Of a stretch of DNA of 64,000 nt, positions 45,181-56,676 are shown piece by piece. Position numbers and translations under genes: made by a program. Origin of the DNA: Cordilura impudica (lineage: Eukaryota; Arthropoda; Insecta; Diptera; Scathophagidae); NCBI GenBank assembly GCA_963682025.1, contig OY821519.1, positions 252,886,116 through 252,950,115 on the forward strand, read 5' to 3'. The notes under the pieces were generated by a model. It did not search any database. It saw nothing but the letters and a program-made list of their open reading frames with translations, and was not told the origin of the DNA. The first letter of the stretch is position 1. Each line of letters opens with the position of its first letter.

Positions 45181-45440
45181 CCGTAAAAATTAAAAATCGC
45201 AAAAAATTACATTTTGCCCAAAAATATATGAAAAATATGAAAAATATATATGGAAAATATGAAAAATAATCAAAAAAAAAAAAAATAAAGCAAAAAATTA
45301 AGCACTCAAGAGTCTACTAAAGTTATGCAGTGAAAAGAGCTCAACCTTGCGCCACAGGCGAAAAATGTTAACAAAAACTCAATGCCCATATTAGCATGCA
45401 GTTGTACAAGACACTCTTCATTTATTTTTTAACTGTATAC
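45181..45440. repeat. A-rich array and R2-associated extension (reverse)
   Basis: TTTTGCCCAAAAATATATGA and GAAAAATATGAAAAATAT units are followed by a segment matching 31050-31150 in reverse (AAAAGAGCTCAACC, ACAAGACACTCTTCA). Both features accompany R2. Confidence 0.55.
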
Positions 45441-45912
45441 TAAGTATCTATAATATTAATAGGTAAGGCGATATTTTGTGGCCGATAATTTGTTAAACAG
45501 TTTTCTCTCGATTTTGACCAAACATATCTTATTTGAAAGGTATTTCCTCTTAGCTATCCACCAGATTTAAAGATTTTTAAATTTTTACATTTTTTTGAAG
45601 TAGCTAAAATGCATTTAAAGTTGCTACTAAAACATACATAAAATTATACATTGCTATGTCTGTGTTCGTTAAATTAGTAAATGTGTTTGTAAGTTTGTTC
45701 TTTTCATTCACAGTAATAATTGTGTTAAATTGAAAATTATTTTTGGACATAAACCAATAATTGGACAAACGCAATTACGACAATAATCGATATTTAAAAA
45801 ATTGAACTGGCTAAAATTGATTAGCCTACCTTTAGGATCCTTATTAAATGAAAAAATATAATCTCATGGAATTTGCACTCGAATTTCGAGGGCTGGGATC
45901 TACTAGTTTATA
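45441..45912 (-). repeat. R2 dispersed repeat copy (reverse)
   Basis: From TATCTATAATATTAATAGGT to TTTCGAGGGCTGGGATCTAC, about 470 bp. It has an extra ~60-base piece near 45730-45800 relative to the 18165-18545 copy. Confidence 0.7.
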
Positions 45913-46197
45913 TGAATAAATTAAAAAATTTATTTACACTTAATATGTAACTCTTATTAGGCAGATGAGTAGATCAGAAACAAAAAAATTTGTTTATAGT
46001 AATTTTTATCGATTTCGACTACAATTTACTAATTTATAATTTTTCATTTCTCATTTTTTCATTTAAGAGAATTTTGTATGGGAGCGTTTTGTTTGCGCCA
46101 CATATAAAATTGGCTGACTCTTCCTATAAAATTTTACTCAATATGGTATCGATTTTTAGTTTTGGACGATTTTCATTTTGGCATTTAATTGTTTAGT
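45913..46197. other. Unclassified spacer
   Basis: No gene or repeat recognised. Confidence 0.4.
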
Positions 46198-46815
46198 TTT
46201 TATAACCTATACCACTATGTGGGTATAAAGACATTCTGCACCTGTTCGTAACTACCAAAAACATTTGACCTAGACCCAACTTTTATTATACCGATCGACT
46301 CAAAATCGTTTTCTGAGTCGATTTAGCGATATCCATCCATCCGTCCGTCCGTCTGTGTGTCCAAATATGAATGTATTTTATGAAATTTTTGGTATTAAAG
46401 CTTCTATCGGCCATAGGATGAACGCTATTGGAATTGGTGAAAATCGGTACATGTTCAGACGTGGTCCCCATGCCAATGACCCCCATCAGATCGACTTAAA
46501 TTCCCGTAATATCCAAATTATCACACAGATCTTGGTCAAATTGGGTTTGTATTTGTTTATTATATCCATTTATCAGTAGTCCAAAAATTTACCCCATAGG
46601 ACAGTTCTTAGTCATAGCCCCCATATGAAACTGATTCCAGATCTTCTCTTAAATCTATCAAAAAATAAAAATATTGCACAGACTTTTCTCTAATTTGGTT
46701 TGTACATGTTTTTTTTTTCCAAAAAATAAGTGACCTTCTCAAATGTGGTCATTTTTCCATTTTTCCATATAAATATGAACTTTTTCATATCCGAAGGCAA
46801 AACAATTAGTTAAAA
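46198..46815 (+). mobile_element. mini-me-like repeat copy H, truncated
   Basis: TTTATAACCTATACCACTAT at the left and CCGTCCGTCCGTCTGTGTGT at about 46339. The copy fades at AGGCAAAACAATTAGTT, before the palindrome. Confidence 0.65.
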
Positions 46816-48473
46816 TGTTACTAAAATATTATTTATGCTTATTTTCTTTATGTAAAATTGGTTGTTTTTTTTTTGTTTTGTCTTGTAAAGAATATAAAGT
46901 ATATTGATTACGCAGTGCAACAGTGAAAAAATACACGGACTTGGCAGTATAAGTTCGATTCTAAGCCATATACTCAATCTGGTGAGATTAGTGACCAACT
47001 TTTTCTATGGGCCTCAAAGGATTCTGAAAATCAGTATGGCCTACAAAAACAGATTGGTGATACCAGTTTACTATATTCGGCAATAATAAGACTCCGTTGA
47101 ACAAATTTTATTCACATTTTAAGCGAAAAAATATTTGCAAATATTTGGCTACCACGGTAGAGCTGATAACAATTTTGGTACTTAACTCAAAACTCATCTT
47201 CAATGGAAGCAATTTTTAGTTTGCGTATCCTCTTATATGTATGATCCTTGATATAATGTCCTGGTTTCTTTGGATCAACTATGAAAAACTTAAAAAAAAT
47301 AACTGTTTTTGGTAACTCTTTTACTTGGGCAGGTGACCAAAATTAAGATTCGCTTATCATTTCGTGGTCTCTACAAGTTTTACCGTAATCTACAGACGCC
47401 CCATCAAGACTTCTTTATAAACGAGTTTTTAAAAAACGTATCAATTTTTTTTAATAAATATGTAGAAAAAAAAAATTTTTTTTTATTAATTAAAAATTTT
47501 TTTAAATTAAAATGGCCACATATCAAGACACTACAATATAAATACCAAAAAAAAAACAACTTTATTCAACTTTTGACAGGCTCTTACATGCACACAACAC
47601 AGGCACAGCAGGTATCTCTCTGGATATGAAACAAACTGACAATAACAGTGTATTTTCACATGTAACTCAAAACAACATAAAACCGATAGAAAGCAAAACA
47701 ATAAACTCCATAAAATATGCAATGTATTGTAATAAAAAATTTATATTAAAATAAATGAAAAAAATTAGAACAAATGAAAATGGTTTGAATTCATAAATTG
47801 TTAAAGGGGAATTGTAACTAGCACATATGCACGGACACACACTAGATAGATACAAAAAAAAAGCAGAGCCATGACAATAATGAAAAAAATTGGAAACTTA
47901 AATAAAATTTAAAAAAATAATAATAAAACAATACAAAAATATAATAAATTAATAATAAACTTCAATAAACTGTTGCAGCCACATGAGTGAAATTTGAATA
48001 TTTTTGTTGAGATTTTTAATTAGAAACTAAATTAGAAATGAGTTTGCAGGAAGTGGTTCTTAGAATGGATTTCAATTTAAAATAATGCATAAATGCTAAA
48101 AAGTTAAAAATTAAACTGAATTAAAATATAATTGATATATATATATATATAAAAGTATGATAATTTATTGATATACTTTTTTCAAGGATCATACATATGT
48201 GTATGATTCTTGCTTTTATGCTCTCAAAATATTTTCAAATATATTTTCTATGAAAAATTCTTAAAATCAGCTTTTTAACAGCTATATAAGAACAGCCAGT
48301 GAGGGAAAAATTCTTAAAAGAAAATCCCCTCCAATCGATATAATTCTAAGTAGTTTATACCCTGATAAAAATGAAAATTTTTGGAGTACTCGTCGCCTTA
48401 TAAATGATTTTACTATTTTTCGAAGCGCATGCCAAAAACCTTCATACAAAATAGTGTATGACGTGTATAATAC
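46816..48473. other. Unclassified AT-rich DNA
   Basis: No supported gene. The 106-codon frame at 47309-47629 becomes low complexity over A/T runs and is not convincing. A short TA run lies near 48134-48150. Confidence 0.35.
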
Positions 48474-48477
48474 TTTA
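48474..48477. repeat. Target-site duplication TTTA, left
   Basis: TTTA before the left inverted repeat recurs at 52175-52178 after the right one. Confidence 0.65.
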
Positions 48478-49058
48478 GGGTAAAAACATATGAAATCAAC
48501 CGAAAATATTAACATTTGTGACCTCATCACCTCCAACTTTGATAAGATTTTGTACACATGATCTATGGATCGGCACAATAATATTTGCCAACTTTCAGAC
48601 ATATAGCCTTCGAACTTTCAGAATTATGGCCATTCCAAGTTGGCAAAAATCAATAAAAATGCACTCAGATGCCTTAACACAATTTTTAATATCTCGAAAA
48701 GTATTCATTGCACGTTAATAATCAAGGGCTCATTTTACAGACTAAAACATGCGCCATTCCAAAAATTTTTTTTTTCAAATTTTCGATCAAGGATAATGTA
48801 AATAAAAAAGGACTAAAATTTCCAAAGGATATTTCTCGAAAATCAATATTTTTAAAAATTTCAAAAAAATGTATGTTAATTCTTATTATGTTTTGTACAA
48901 GTCTGTCAAATTTCAATGTCGAGTCTTTATTACAACATGAGTTATTAAGAAAAAAGCAGGCGAAGGTTTATGTATTTCATGAAATGTACCAAAATGCAAA
49001 AAGGTGACAAATTACAAAAAGAAGGCAAAATCAAATGTAACGGAACTTTTTCGACTTT
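48478..49058 (+). repeat. Left terminal inverted repeat
   Basis: Runs from GGGTAAAAACATATG to ACTTTTTCGACTTTT. Its inner part encodes the same by-product frame (KDNVNKKGLKFPKDI...) as the right repeat, which made the inversion visible. Confidence 0.85.
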
Positions 49059-49210
49059 TCTTTGCTTAAACTCTTTTTCTCCATTGCTAAACCTTTAATA
49101 AAAAGTACAACATAATGTATTATCATTATTAAACACTTTATTACAGCATATTTATTTATTTCTGAAGGATTTCAATTAAAAAATCTGCATCTGCCGCGTA
49201 TCGCTTGACT

Positions 49211-51187
49211 TTAATTTTTTTTTTTATCTACAGGTTCAATAGAATGCAGCTTTTGAGTTCCAGGAATAGTACGCAAATCTTTAAAACGAATTTGAAGGAA
49301 CCGTGCTTCTTCTTCGTGGTCTTCTAGAGTTAAAAACTCGAAATTACAGTTCAAAAGATTTTGCAGGCACCATTCATATAATTGTTTTGGAGTAGTTATT
49401 TGACCTTGTAATGGACGCTGTAAACTAGCTCGACGTGCCTCTCTCTTTACGGTACCTCCAAGACCGTCACTTGGGCCTTTCCCATGGCTTGTTGCAAAAA
49501 AATGCCACTCAGCATTACATCCAAAATCTTCCATATGATAACATAAATTGATAAAGTTCTTTTTATTTTTAAACTGGGCAGCACTACCGTCTGAAAAATA
49601 CGTGATTTTCTTCGGGGTTGTTTTAAACTTTTTTCTCAAAAATACATTCAGGTGGCGATGGAACAGGTGAACAGGTACAGAATCGTGTACAAGACAATCA
49701 GATATTATTATGAAGTTTGTATGTTGTGTTTTTCCATCTGATTTAAAATAAATAGCAATTGGGTATAAAGTGGCCTGAGAGTTGTTCCAGTGAAATCCCT
49801 GGACTGCATCCTAAATAGTAAAAGAAGCATTTTCTGAAAAATCGCAAACTGCTATATACTCATTTTCTTCCAAATTTGATTTTCTTTCGCTCAGATATGC
49901 TGCCTGCTGTTTTGCAATAAATGAATGAGGTAATAGAATTTCAAGTTTTTCACATAGGGAATCCACAAAAACGTCGGCTTGGCCAATCATGGTCTCCAAA
50001 TTATCCCTATCTACACTTACCCATTGTTTATATGTTATTTCATCAATATCATTTTGCTCTAGTAATTGATTTAGTTTTGCTTTTAAATTTTCAATTCCTG
50101 GACACTTGTTACATTTACGTAGGTGACACTTTGAAGAAGATGGAATGCATGTCATTTGTTTCAAACAATCTTTGTAACATTCAAGCTGATAATTCGGAAC
50201 ACCAGCAGTTAATTTTTTTAAATTTATGGCATCAATCATCAGCTACACATTTTGATGCTTTGTACAAACACACACGTTATGAGATCCACTCGCATTTGCT
50301 AGAATTATATTCCTCGGACGAAGTTGGCAAAACTTGCAAATACCTATTTTTATTCCATCATGTCGTTCCTTGAATAAGGCGTACATTTCTCTTAAGTTTC
50401 CAAGCAAAAGTCTTTTATTTTTCCTGACTTTTGTACCATTTTCAAAAACAGACACGAAATCTTTCTGTCCGGGCATACACCTGCTGACGTCATCGGATTC
50501 ATAAAAGGATTTTACTAAATTGCTTGTCACTGGTGAAATTGGACTTCCCAGTTTTGGGTAAGGCGTACTCATCACACCCTTTGTTTCAACCAAATGCTTA
50601 AGGAGGAATTCTTCCTCAATTTTATGTATTGCCCAGCTTTTTGGTAAAATTGTTAGCAGTTGGATTTTCTCGCTATTTTTTGTTAATGTTTTAAACTTTT
50701 CTTTTAATTGTTCTATTATTTCGGATTGTGGGCACATATGCGAAGTTGATTGTGCTGAACCGTGGAAAATTTTGTCTTGAATCGAATCACTTATTTTCCT
50801 GAATTTTCCATCTCTGTACCGTTTTTGATGTAACTTCTTCTTTTTTATCGGAGATTGTTCCAGATACGGTAAATATTGGTTTAATTTTGAAATAGCAACT
50901 TCTTCCGTGCCTGACGCAATGTCATCTTTTTCCGTGCCTGACGCAATGTCATCGAAAGTATCTACATTTTCGTTTATGTCTGAACCTTCTTCCAAATTAG
51001 ATTTATTAGATTTCTTCAGATGCGAAAATTTTATTCTACATGTCCCACAAATTTTATTTGAGATCGCAATGTTTTTATCCTTAGTATACTGTAGCATCCA
51101 TTCTTGGACTTGTCTTAAACTTTTATTGCACCCAGTGTGACCGGATTTTTTAAAAGGATTACAGCAAAATGTTGACTGGAATGGCAT
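49211..51187 (-). pseudogene. Transposase-like gene broken by two TAG codons
   Basis: A single 659-codon frame from the ATG at 51187 to a stop at 49211-49213. Its only breaks are TAG at 50243-50245 (codon 315) and TAG at 49811-49813 (codon 459). Possible zinc sites are C8, C9, H17, C20, C47, C50 near the N-terminus; CKFC with HNVCVCTKH just before codon 315; and a four-Cys CHLRKCNKC region after it. Later come CDFSENASFT, ISDCLVHD, YFSDGSAAQFKN and HGKGPSDGLGGTVKRE, a plausible RNase H-fold DD(E/D) set. I recall similar uncharacterised proteins in Hydra and aphids. It may be dead or read through. Confidence 0.75.
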
Positions 51188-51602
51188 ATTTTTTTTTTTT
51201 TAAATACCACAACCGAATGAATTGTGCACGTTTTTTTTGTATTGACAATAATTATAATTTATTTAAATATTTAGTCTCTTTTTTTTGTTTTTTCAAACGA
51301 TCAAGTCACTTTAACACTATAACACTTTGACGTTTAGCACTTATGAAATCTAGTATTCAACTGAAGTTTGTCTTACAGTCTCTGAACGATTTATACTGTT
51401 TTTTTTTGGTATAAAAAATAGATTACAGGTAAAAAAATACACGCCTTGCTTTTCTTGAATTGGAAAATTTGCGTGAACTACGGGTCATAAAATGTTTTTT
51501 AAATAGGGACTGAATTTGCTACTGCCAATAAGCCGACCACAGGTCATAAAATATTTGTAAATTTTTTGTGTGAACAGGCAATAAATATTTCGTCTAGGTT
51601 GT
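51188..51602. other. Presumed promoter region of the transposase-like gene
   Basis: Non-coding interior between the gene start and the right inverted repeat. It includes T-runs and TATACTG/GGTATAAAAAATA near 51390-51420, which on the minus strand could serve as core promoter. No firm element was identified. Confidence 0.3.
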
Positions 51603-52174
51603 AAAGTCGAAAAAGTTCCGTTACATTTGATATGTCCTTCTTTTTGTAATTTGTCACCTTTTTGTATTTTGGTACATTTCATGAAATACATAAACCTTCG
51701 CCTGCTTTTTTCTTAATAACTCATGTTGTAATAAAGACTCCACATTGAAATTTGACAGACTTGTACAAAACATAATAAGAATTAACATATATTTTTTTGA
51801 AATTTTTAAAAATATTGATTTTCGAGAAATATCCTTTGGAAATTTTAGTCCTTTTTTATTTACATTATCCTTGATCGAAAATTTGAAAAAAAAATTTTTT
51901 TGGAATGGCGCATGTTTTAGTCTGTAAAATGAGCCCTTGATTATTAACGTACAATGAATACTTTTCGAGATATTAAAAATTGTGTTAAGGTATCTGAGTG
52001 CATTTTTATTGATTTTTGCCAACTTGGAATGGCCATAATTCTGAAAATACGAGAGCTACGATACTGAAAGTTGGCAAACGCTATTATTATGTTTAACTTT
52101 CCCTTCGTAACAAAATTCATCCAATTCGAAATCGGTGCGGTCAACTCATTGGTTGATTTCATATGTTTTTACCC
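51603..52174 (-). repeat. Right terminal inverted repeat
   Basis: Inverse of the left repeat, ending GATTTCATATGTTTTTACCC. Immediately followed by TTTA. Confidence 0.85.
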
Positions 52175-52178
52175 TTTA

Positions 52179-52389
52179 GATTCTTTTCTCTTCCCTTTGT
52201 ACATAAGCCAAATACTTTTGTTCAGGACCGATTTGTAAGTTAAAACAATTAGTTTAAGCATTTGATCCGATCCGATATTATCAATCGAGCAGTCTAATTA
52301 CAGCAACTGCATTATTTCTTGATCAACGAAAATACAAAATATGATGACGAATACTTTTTTTTAGATTTCAATTTCAGTAAATGGGAAAC
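52179..52389. other. Unclassified spacer
   Basis: No gene or repeat recognised. Confidence 0.4.
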
Positions 52390-53592
52390 GGGAATTAAAA
52401 AAAAACACCTTTTCAAGAAAAGACCCTTCATTTAGAAAGGGTACATTTTTAAGTGAAGGTAAAATTTTAATAAAAAATATAGTTTTGTAAGAAAAGGTAA
52501 ATTTTTAAAAAATTAACTTTTTAAGAAAAGTTTAATTTTTAAGAAAATATATTTTTTAACAAAAGCTGCTTTTATAAGAAGCGGTACGTTTAAAAAACGA
52601 GGTATTTTTTTTAAAGCATATGCACTTTTTTTAATAAAAGACCATCGTTGTCATAGTTCTCCTCTTTATTATACTAATGATTTAGTTATAAGTATAATAT
52701 ATTTAATAAATAAATAAATAATAAAAGATATTTTTTTTAAAGAAAATGACTTCCTTTAAGAAAATAATCTTTTTAAACAAAGGTATTTCTTTAATAACAG
52801 GTAATTTTTATGAAAATTCAAAATTCTAAGAAAAATTATATTGTAGGAAAAAGTACTGTTTAAGAATAAATTAGACATAGTAAAAATAGGCGATACTTTT
52901 TATAACAGGGTACTTTTCTTCCTAAGCAGATGCACTTATTTAAGAAAAGGTACTGTTTCGGAAATAAAATAATTTAAAGTAATAAAACTATTTAAAAAAC
53001 AGTACTTTTTTAAGAAACTCGTAAGAAATGTTACTCATTCAGAAACATCATTTCTTAGGAAAAGACACTTTTTAAGAAGATCTACTTTTTTAAAAGATGT
53101 TACTTTTTTGTTTTATACTTTTAAAAAAATCCACCTTTTATAAAAATGTACTGTTTTAAGATAAGGTACTTTTAAAAAGAAAAGTACTTTTTCAAAAGGA
53201 AGTATTCTTTAAGAAAAGGCACTATTTAGAAAAATGTACTTATTTAATAAAACGGACCCTTTTTTTAATAAAGGTACTTTTAGCAAAAGGAACTCTTTGG
53301 AAAAGGTACTTATATAGGAAAAGGTACCCTTTTAGGAAAAGGTGATTTTTTAAGAAAAGCTAATATTTTAAGAAAATGTACTTTCTAAGGAAAGGTGATT
53401 TTTCAAGGGGAAGTTCACTTTTAGGAAAAGCGGATTTTTGAGAAAAGTCATTACTTTTAAAGAAAATGTACTTTTTAAAGATGAAGTACTTTTAAGAAAG
53501 TACTTTTAAGAAAATATACTTTTTTGAGAAAAGCTACTTTGTGGAAAGAGGTACTTTTTTTTAAATAAAAATGGACTTTTAAAAAAAAAGGA
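52390..53592 (+). repeat. Degenerate 18-bp minisatellite, block 6
   Basis: AAGAAAAGGTACTTTTTT-type units, forward orientation, with a short AT-rich break near 52640-52720. Confidence 0.85.
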
Positions 53593-53593
53593 T

Positions 53594-54366
53594 TTTTATA
53601 CCCTATACCACTCTGTGGTTTGGGTATAATGACTTTGTGCTGCTGTTTGTAGCAACCAAAAATATTTGACCTAGACCCATCTTTAATTATACCGATCGAA
53701 TCAGAATCACTTTCTGAGTTGATTTAACAATGTCCGTCCGTCTGTGTGTCCATGTAAACCTTGTAATCAAACTGCAGGTCGCAAATATGAATAAATTTTG
53801 ATGAAATTTGGTATATAAGCTTTTATCGGCCATGGGATGAACGCTGTTGAAATTGGTGAGAATCGGTCCATGTTCAGACCTAGCCCCATACAAATTACCC
53901 ATATGAAATCGACATGAATTGCCATAAGATCCAAATTTTTATATAGATCTTACTCAAATTGGGTTTGTATGCGTTCATTACATCCATTAATGAGTAGTCC
54001 AAAAATGATCCCTTTGACCTCATATAGAGCTGCTTCCCGATCTTCACTTAAATCTATTAAAAAACAAAAATATTGCACTGATTCTGCTCAAATTTTGTTT
54101 GTATATATATTTGCAAAATACAAGAGACTTTACCAAACATGATCAGGATCGGTCCATTTTTGGACCTAGTTCCCATATAGATATAGCATCCGATATGAAC
54201 TTTTTCATATCTGCAGCCAAAAAAATTAATAAAAATCCCACTCAAATTTGGGTTTTGCTTATTTTCTATGTATAGTTAGTTGGGCCTAAGAGATAGGGTT
54301 TCTAAACGCATGGTATAGGGTATCGTATAGTCGGTCTAGACCGACTATAAATTTCTTACTTGTTTA
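53594..54366 (+). mobile_element. mini-me-like repeat copy I
   Basis: Complete copy in the GTCC orientation. It has TTTATACCCTATACCACTCT at the left, a short GTCCGTCCGTCTGTGTGTCC tract near 53730, an intact 18-bp palindrome (54330-54347), then ATAAATTTCTTACTTGTTT at the right. It was inserted into the minisatellite. A hairpin ~13 bases before one terminus is what Helitrons show at their 3' end. Confidence 0.85.
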
Positions 54367-55500
54367 AATTGAATTTTATTTAAAACGTAATTTCTTAAGA
54401 AAATGTACTTTTTTTAAGAAAATATATTTTTTTAAGAAAAGGTATTTTTTTAAGACAGCGTACTTTTCTGAAAAAGGTACTTTTTTAAGAAAGTGTATTT
54501 TTGAAGGAAGATACTTTCTTAAGAAAAAATAATTTTGAAGAATAGGCATTTTTAAAAAAATGTATTTTATTTAAATGGTATTTGTTAGGAAAGAGCATTT
54601 TTTCAGAAAATGTAGTTTTCTAAGAAAGGATACTTTTTTAAAAAAAGATATTCTTTTAAAAAAGCTACTTTTTTAAGAAAATTTATTTATTTAAGACAAT
54701 TTGATTTTTTTAAAAATTTTACTTTTTAAGAAGAGGTATATTTTTTAAAGTCTCATTTTTTGAAGTACATTTTCTTAAAAAAGTAACTTTTTTACCAGAT
54801 TTACTTTTTTAAGAAAATTAATTTTTTAAGATACGGTACTTTTTTAAGAATAGGTAGTTTTTAAACAAGTAGTTTTCACAGAAAAGGTACTTTTTTTTAA
54901 CAAAAGGTACTCTTTTTAAGAAATTTTCCTTTTACTACTTTAAGAAACGGTAGTTTTTTAGGAACACACTTTTAAAGAAAAGGTATTTTTTCAGAAAATT
55001 TACTCAGAAAAAATGCATTTTTTCTGATATAATGTACTCAAAAGGAACTCTTTTCAGAAAACGTACATTTGAAAAGAAAAGGTACGTTTTTAAGAATATG
55101 TACTTTTTTAACAAAAGGTAGTTTTTGTAGAAAATATCGTTTTTTAAGATGATGTCCTTTTTAAGGAAAGGTACTTTTTTAATAAAAGGTTTTTTTTTAA
55201 GAAAATATACTCTTTTGAGAAAAACTTTTTTTCACAAAATTATCTTCTTAACAAAAGGCACTTTTTGGTGAAAAAAGCATTCTTTAAAGAAAATTTACTT
55301 TTTAAGAAAACATTTGTTTCCAGAAGAATTACTTTTTCAAGTACATATTTTTATAAGAAGGCGACCGTTTTTACAAACGGCATTTTTTAGGGTAATTCAT
55401 AAGAAAAGTTACTCTTTTACGAAAAGCTACTTTGTGAAGAAAAGTTAAATTTTTTTGAATAGCACTTTTTTAAGAAAATTAACGTTTTAGAAAGTACTAG
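54367..55500 (+). repeat. Degenerate 18-bp minisatellite, block 7
   Basis: Continues block 6 after the mini-me-like insertion, with AAGAAAATGTACTTTTTT-type units. Confidence 0.85.
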
Positions 55501-56090
55501 CTACGTAAAAAAATTAAATAAATGTCTGCAAACATTTTCGAGTTGAATAACCGAAAAAAAATTTGTTTGTGCAGGCATTTATTCCATTTTTTTAATATTA
55601 AAAGTTTAATAACTCAGTTAGTTTTAACCAGATTTTTTAAATCAAAGCTGCATTTTACACATGAATAAATATACTTTTATAAGTTCATAAACTATACGGT
55701 TCCTAAATAAGAAAGTGTTAAAACATTTTCAAAAATCAAAAATAGAGAATATTTTTAAACAAAATGAGTTTGCTGAAGGAATACGCACAGATGTCTCAAT
55801 ATTACTTAGATATCGTGTTCGTAACTTCGAAAGGCCTCAGTTTCTTTTTTCTAGATCCGTGAAATTCCAAATCGATTAATATTCAACAAAGTTACTGGCT
55901 TATATGTTCAGAAGGACCTAGAAACAGGCTTTTTACCTGTAACTCAAGTTTTTAAATGTGTTTCGAAAAATTTCAAAGACAGGGTCGTGTTGTACTCTAC
56001 AAGACCTATCAGAAAAAAAGTATCGCATCCCAGGTATTTTTTTCTGCAACACAGTATTATTTTTACTGAATTTTATGTTTCTGGGAGAAG
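55501..56090. other. Unclassified insertion in the minisatellite
   Basis: A 0.59-kb segment of distinct, less repetitive sequence between two minisatellite blocks. Near its left end an imperfect inverted pair (AATAAATGTCTGCAAAC and GTTTGTGCAGGCATTTATT) could fold. It may be a mobile element, but termini were not identified. Confidence 0.35.
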
Positions 56091-56275
56091 GTTCTATTTA
56101 AAAAATTTTACTTTTTAAACAACTTTACCTCTTTTAAGAATATGTACTTTGTGAGAATAAGGTATCTTTAAGTAAAGGTACTACATTGGAAAGTAATCAA
56201 AACTTTTTCAAGAAAATTTACTTTTTCAAGAAAACGTGATTTTTGCAGAAAATTTTCTTTTTTAAGAAAATAAAA
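56091..56275 (+). repeat. Degenerate 18-bp minisatellite, block 8
   Basis: Short run of AAGAAAATTTACTTTTT-type units directly before the DUF1091 gene's 5' flank. Confidence 0.7.
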
Positions 56276-56457
56276 ACCGTTAACTAAATTTATTTAAAAT
56301 TTCTGTGTCCATTATTTAGTTTTGCTCTACCCAAAGTAGAGGGTTAAATCTAATGCAATTAAATTATTCTGTTAAATACATATAAAATTAATTGGATTTA
56401 AAAAAAATGTAGGTAACGTTATACAAGCATCGTACTTTTATTCGCATCCTTTTTAGG

Positions 56458-56465
56458 TATAAAAA
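56458..56465 (+). promoter_or_regulatory. Candidate TATA box of the DUF1091 gene
   Basis: TATAAAAA inside GCATCCTTTTTAGGTATAAA, a stretch kept in the pseudogene copy (61878). It lies about 220 bases before the ATG, which implies a 5' leader of roughly 190 bases. Confidence 0.35.
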
Positions 56466-56676
56466 TTACATGTTTTGGATCCATATCATCGGGGTTATAT
56501 TGGTTGAAAATATATAATTTTTTAAATAAAATTTTGAGAGGTCTTTGAATGCAGTAATTGAAATTAAAATTATTTTATAATATAATTAATTGTGTTTTAT
56601 AAATATTATACGCATCACTGCTTTATAGACGACTATTTCAATCAAAATTTTCAATAAACTGAATTTAGTTTGTGAA

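Larger units (their letters stand above)
48478..52174 (-). mobile_element. DNA transposon with ~575-bp inverted repeats (Sola-like?)
   Basis: A 3.7-kb element bounded by GGGTAAAAACATATGAAATC and its inverse, flanked by TTTA. The inverted repeats are about 580 and 572 bp. Outer ~24 bases match perfectly, the next ~100 differ strongly, and the inner ~465 are nearly identical. Between them is one long minus-strand frame for a transposase-like protein. A 4-bp duplication and a GGG start fit what is described for Sola superfamily elements, but that placement is a suggestion only. Confidence 0.8.

Noticed and set aside
47309..47629. 106-codon frame as a protein gene
   Set aside because: The second half runs through A/T homopolymers and no family motif is visible.
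48708..49007. 99-codon frame repeated at 51654-52022 on the other strand
   Set aside because: It lies in the transposon's inverted repeats. The repetition reflects the inversion, and the reading has no protein features.
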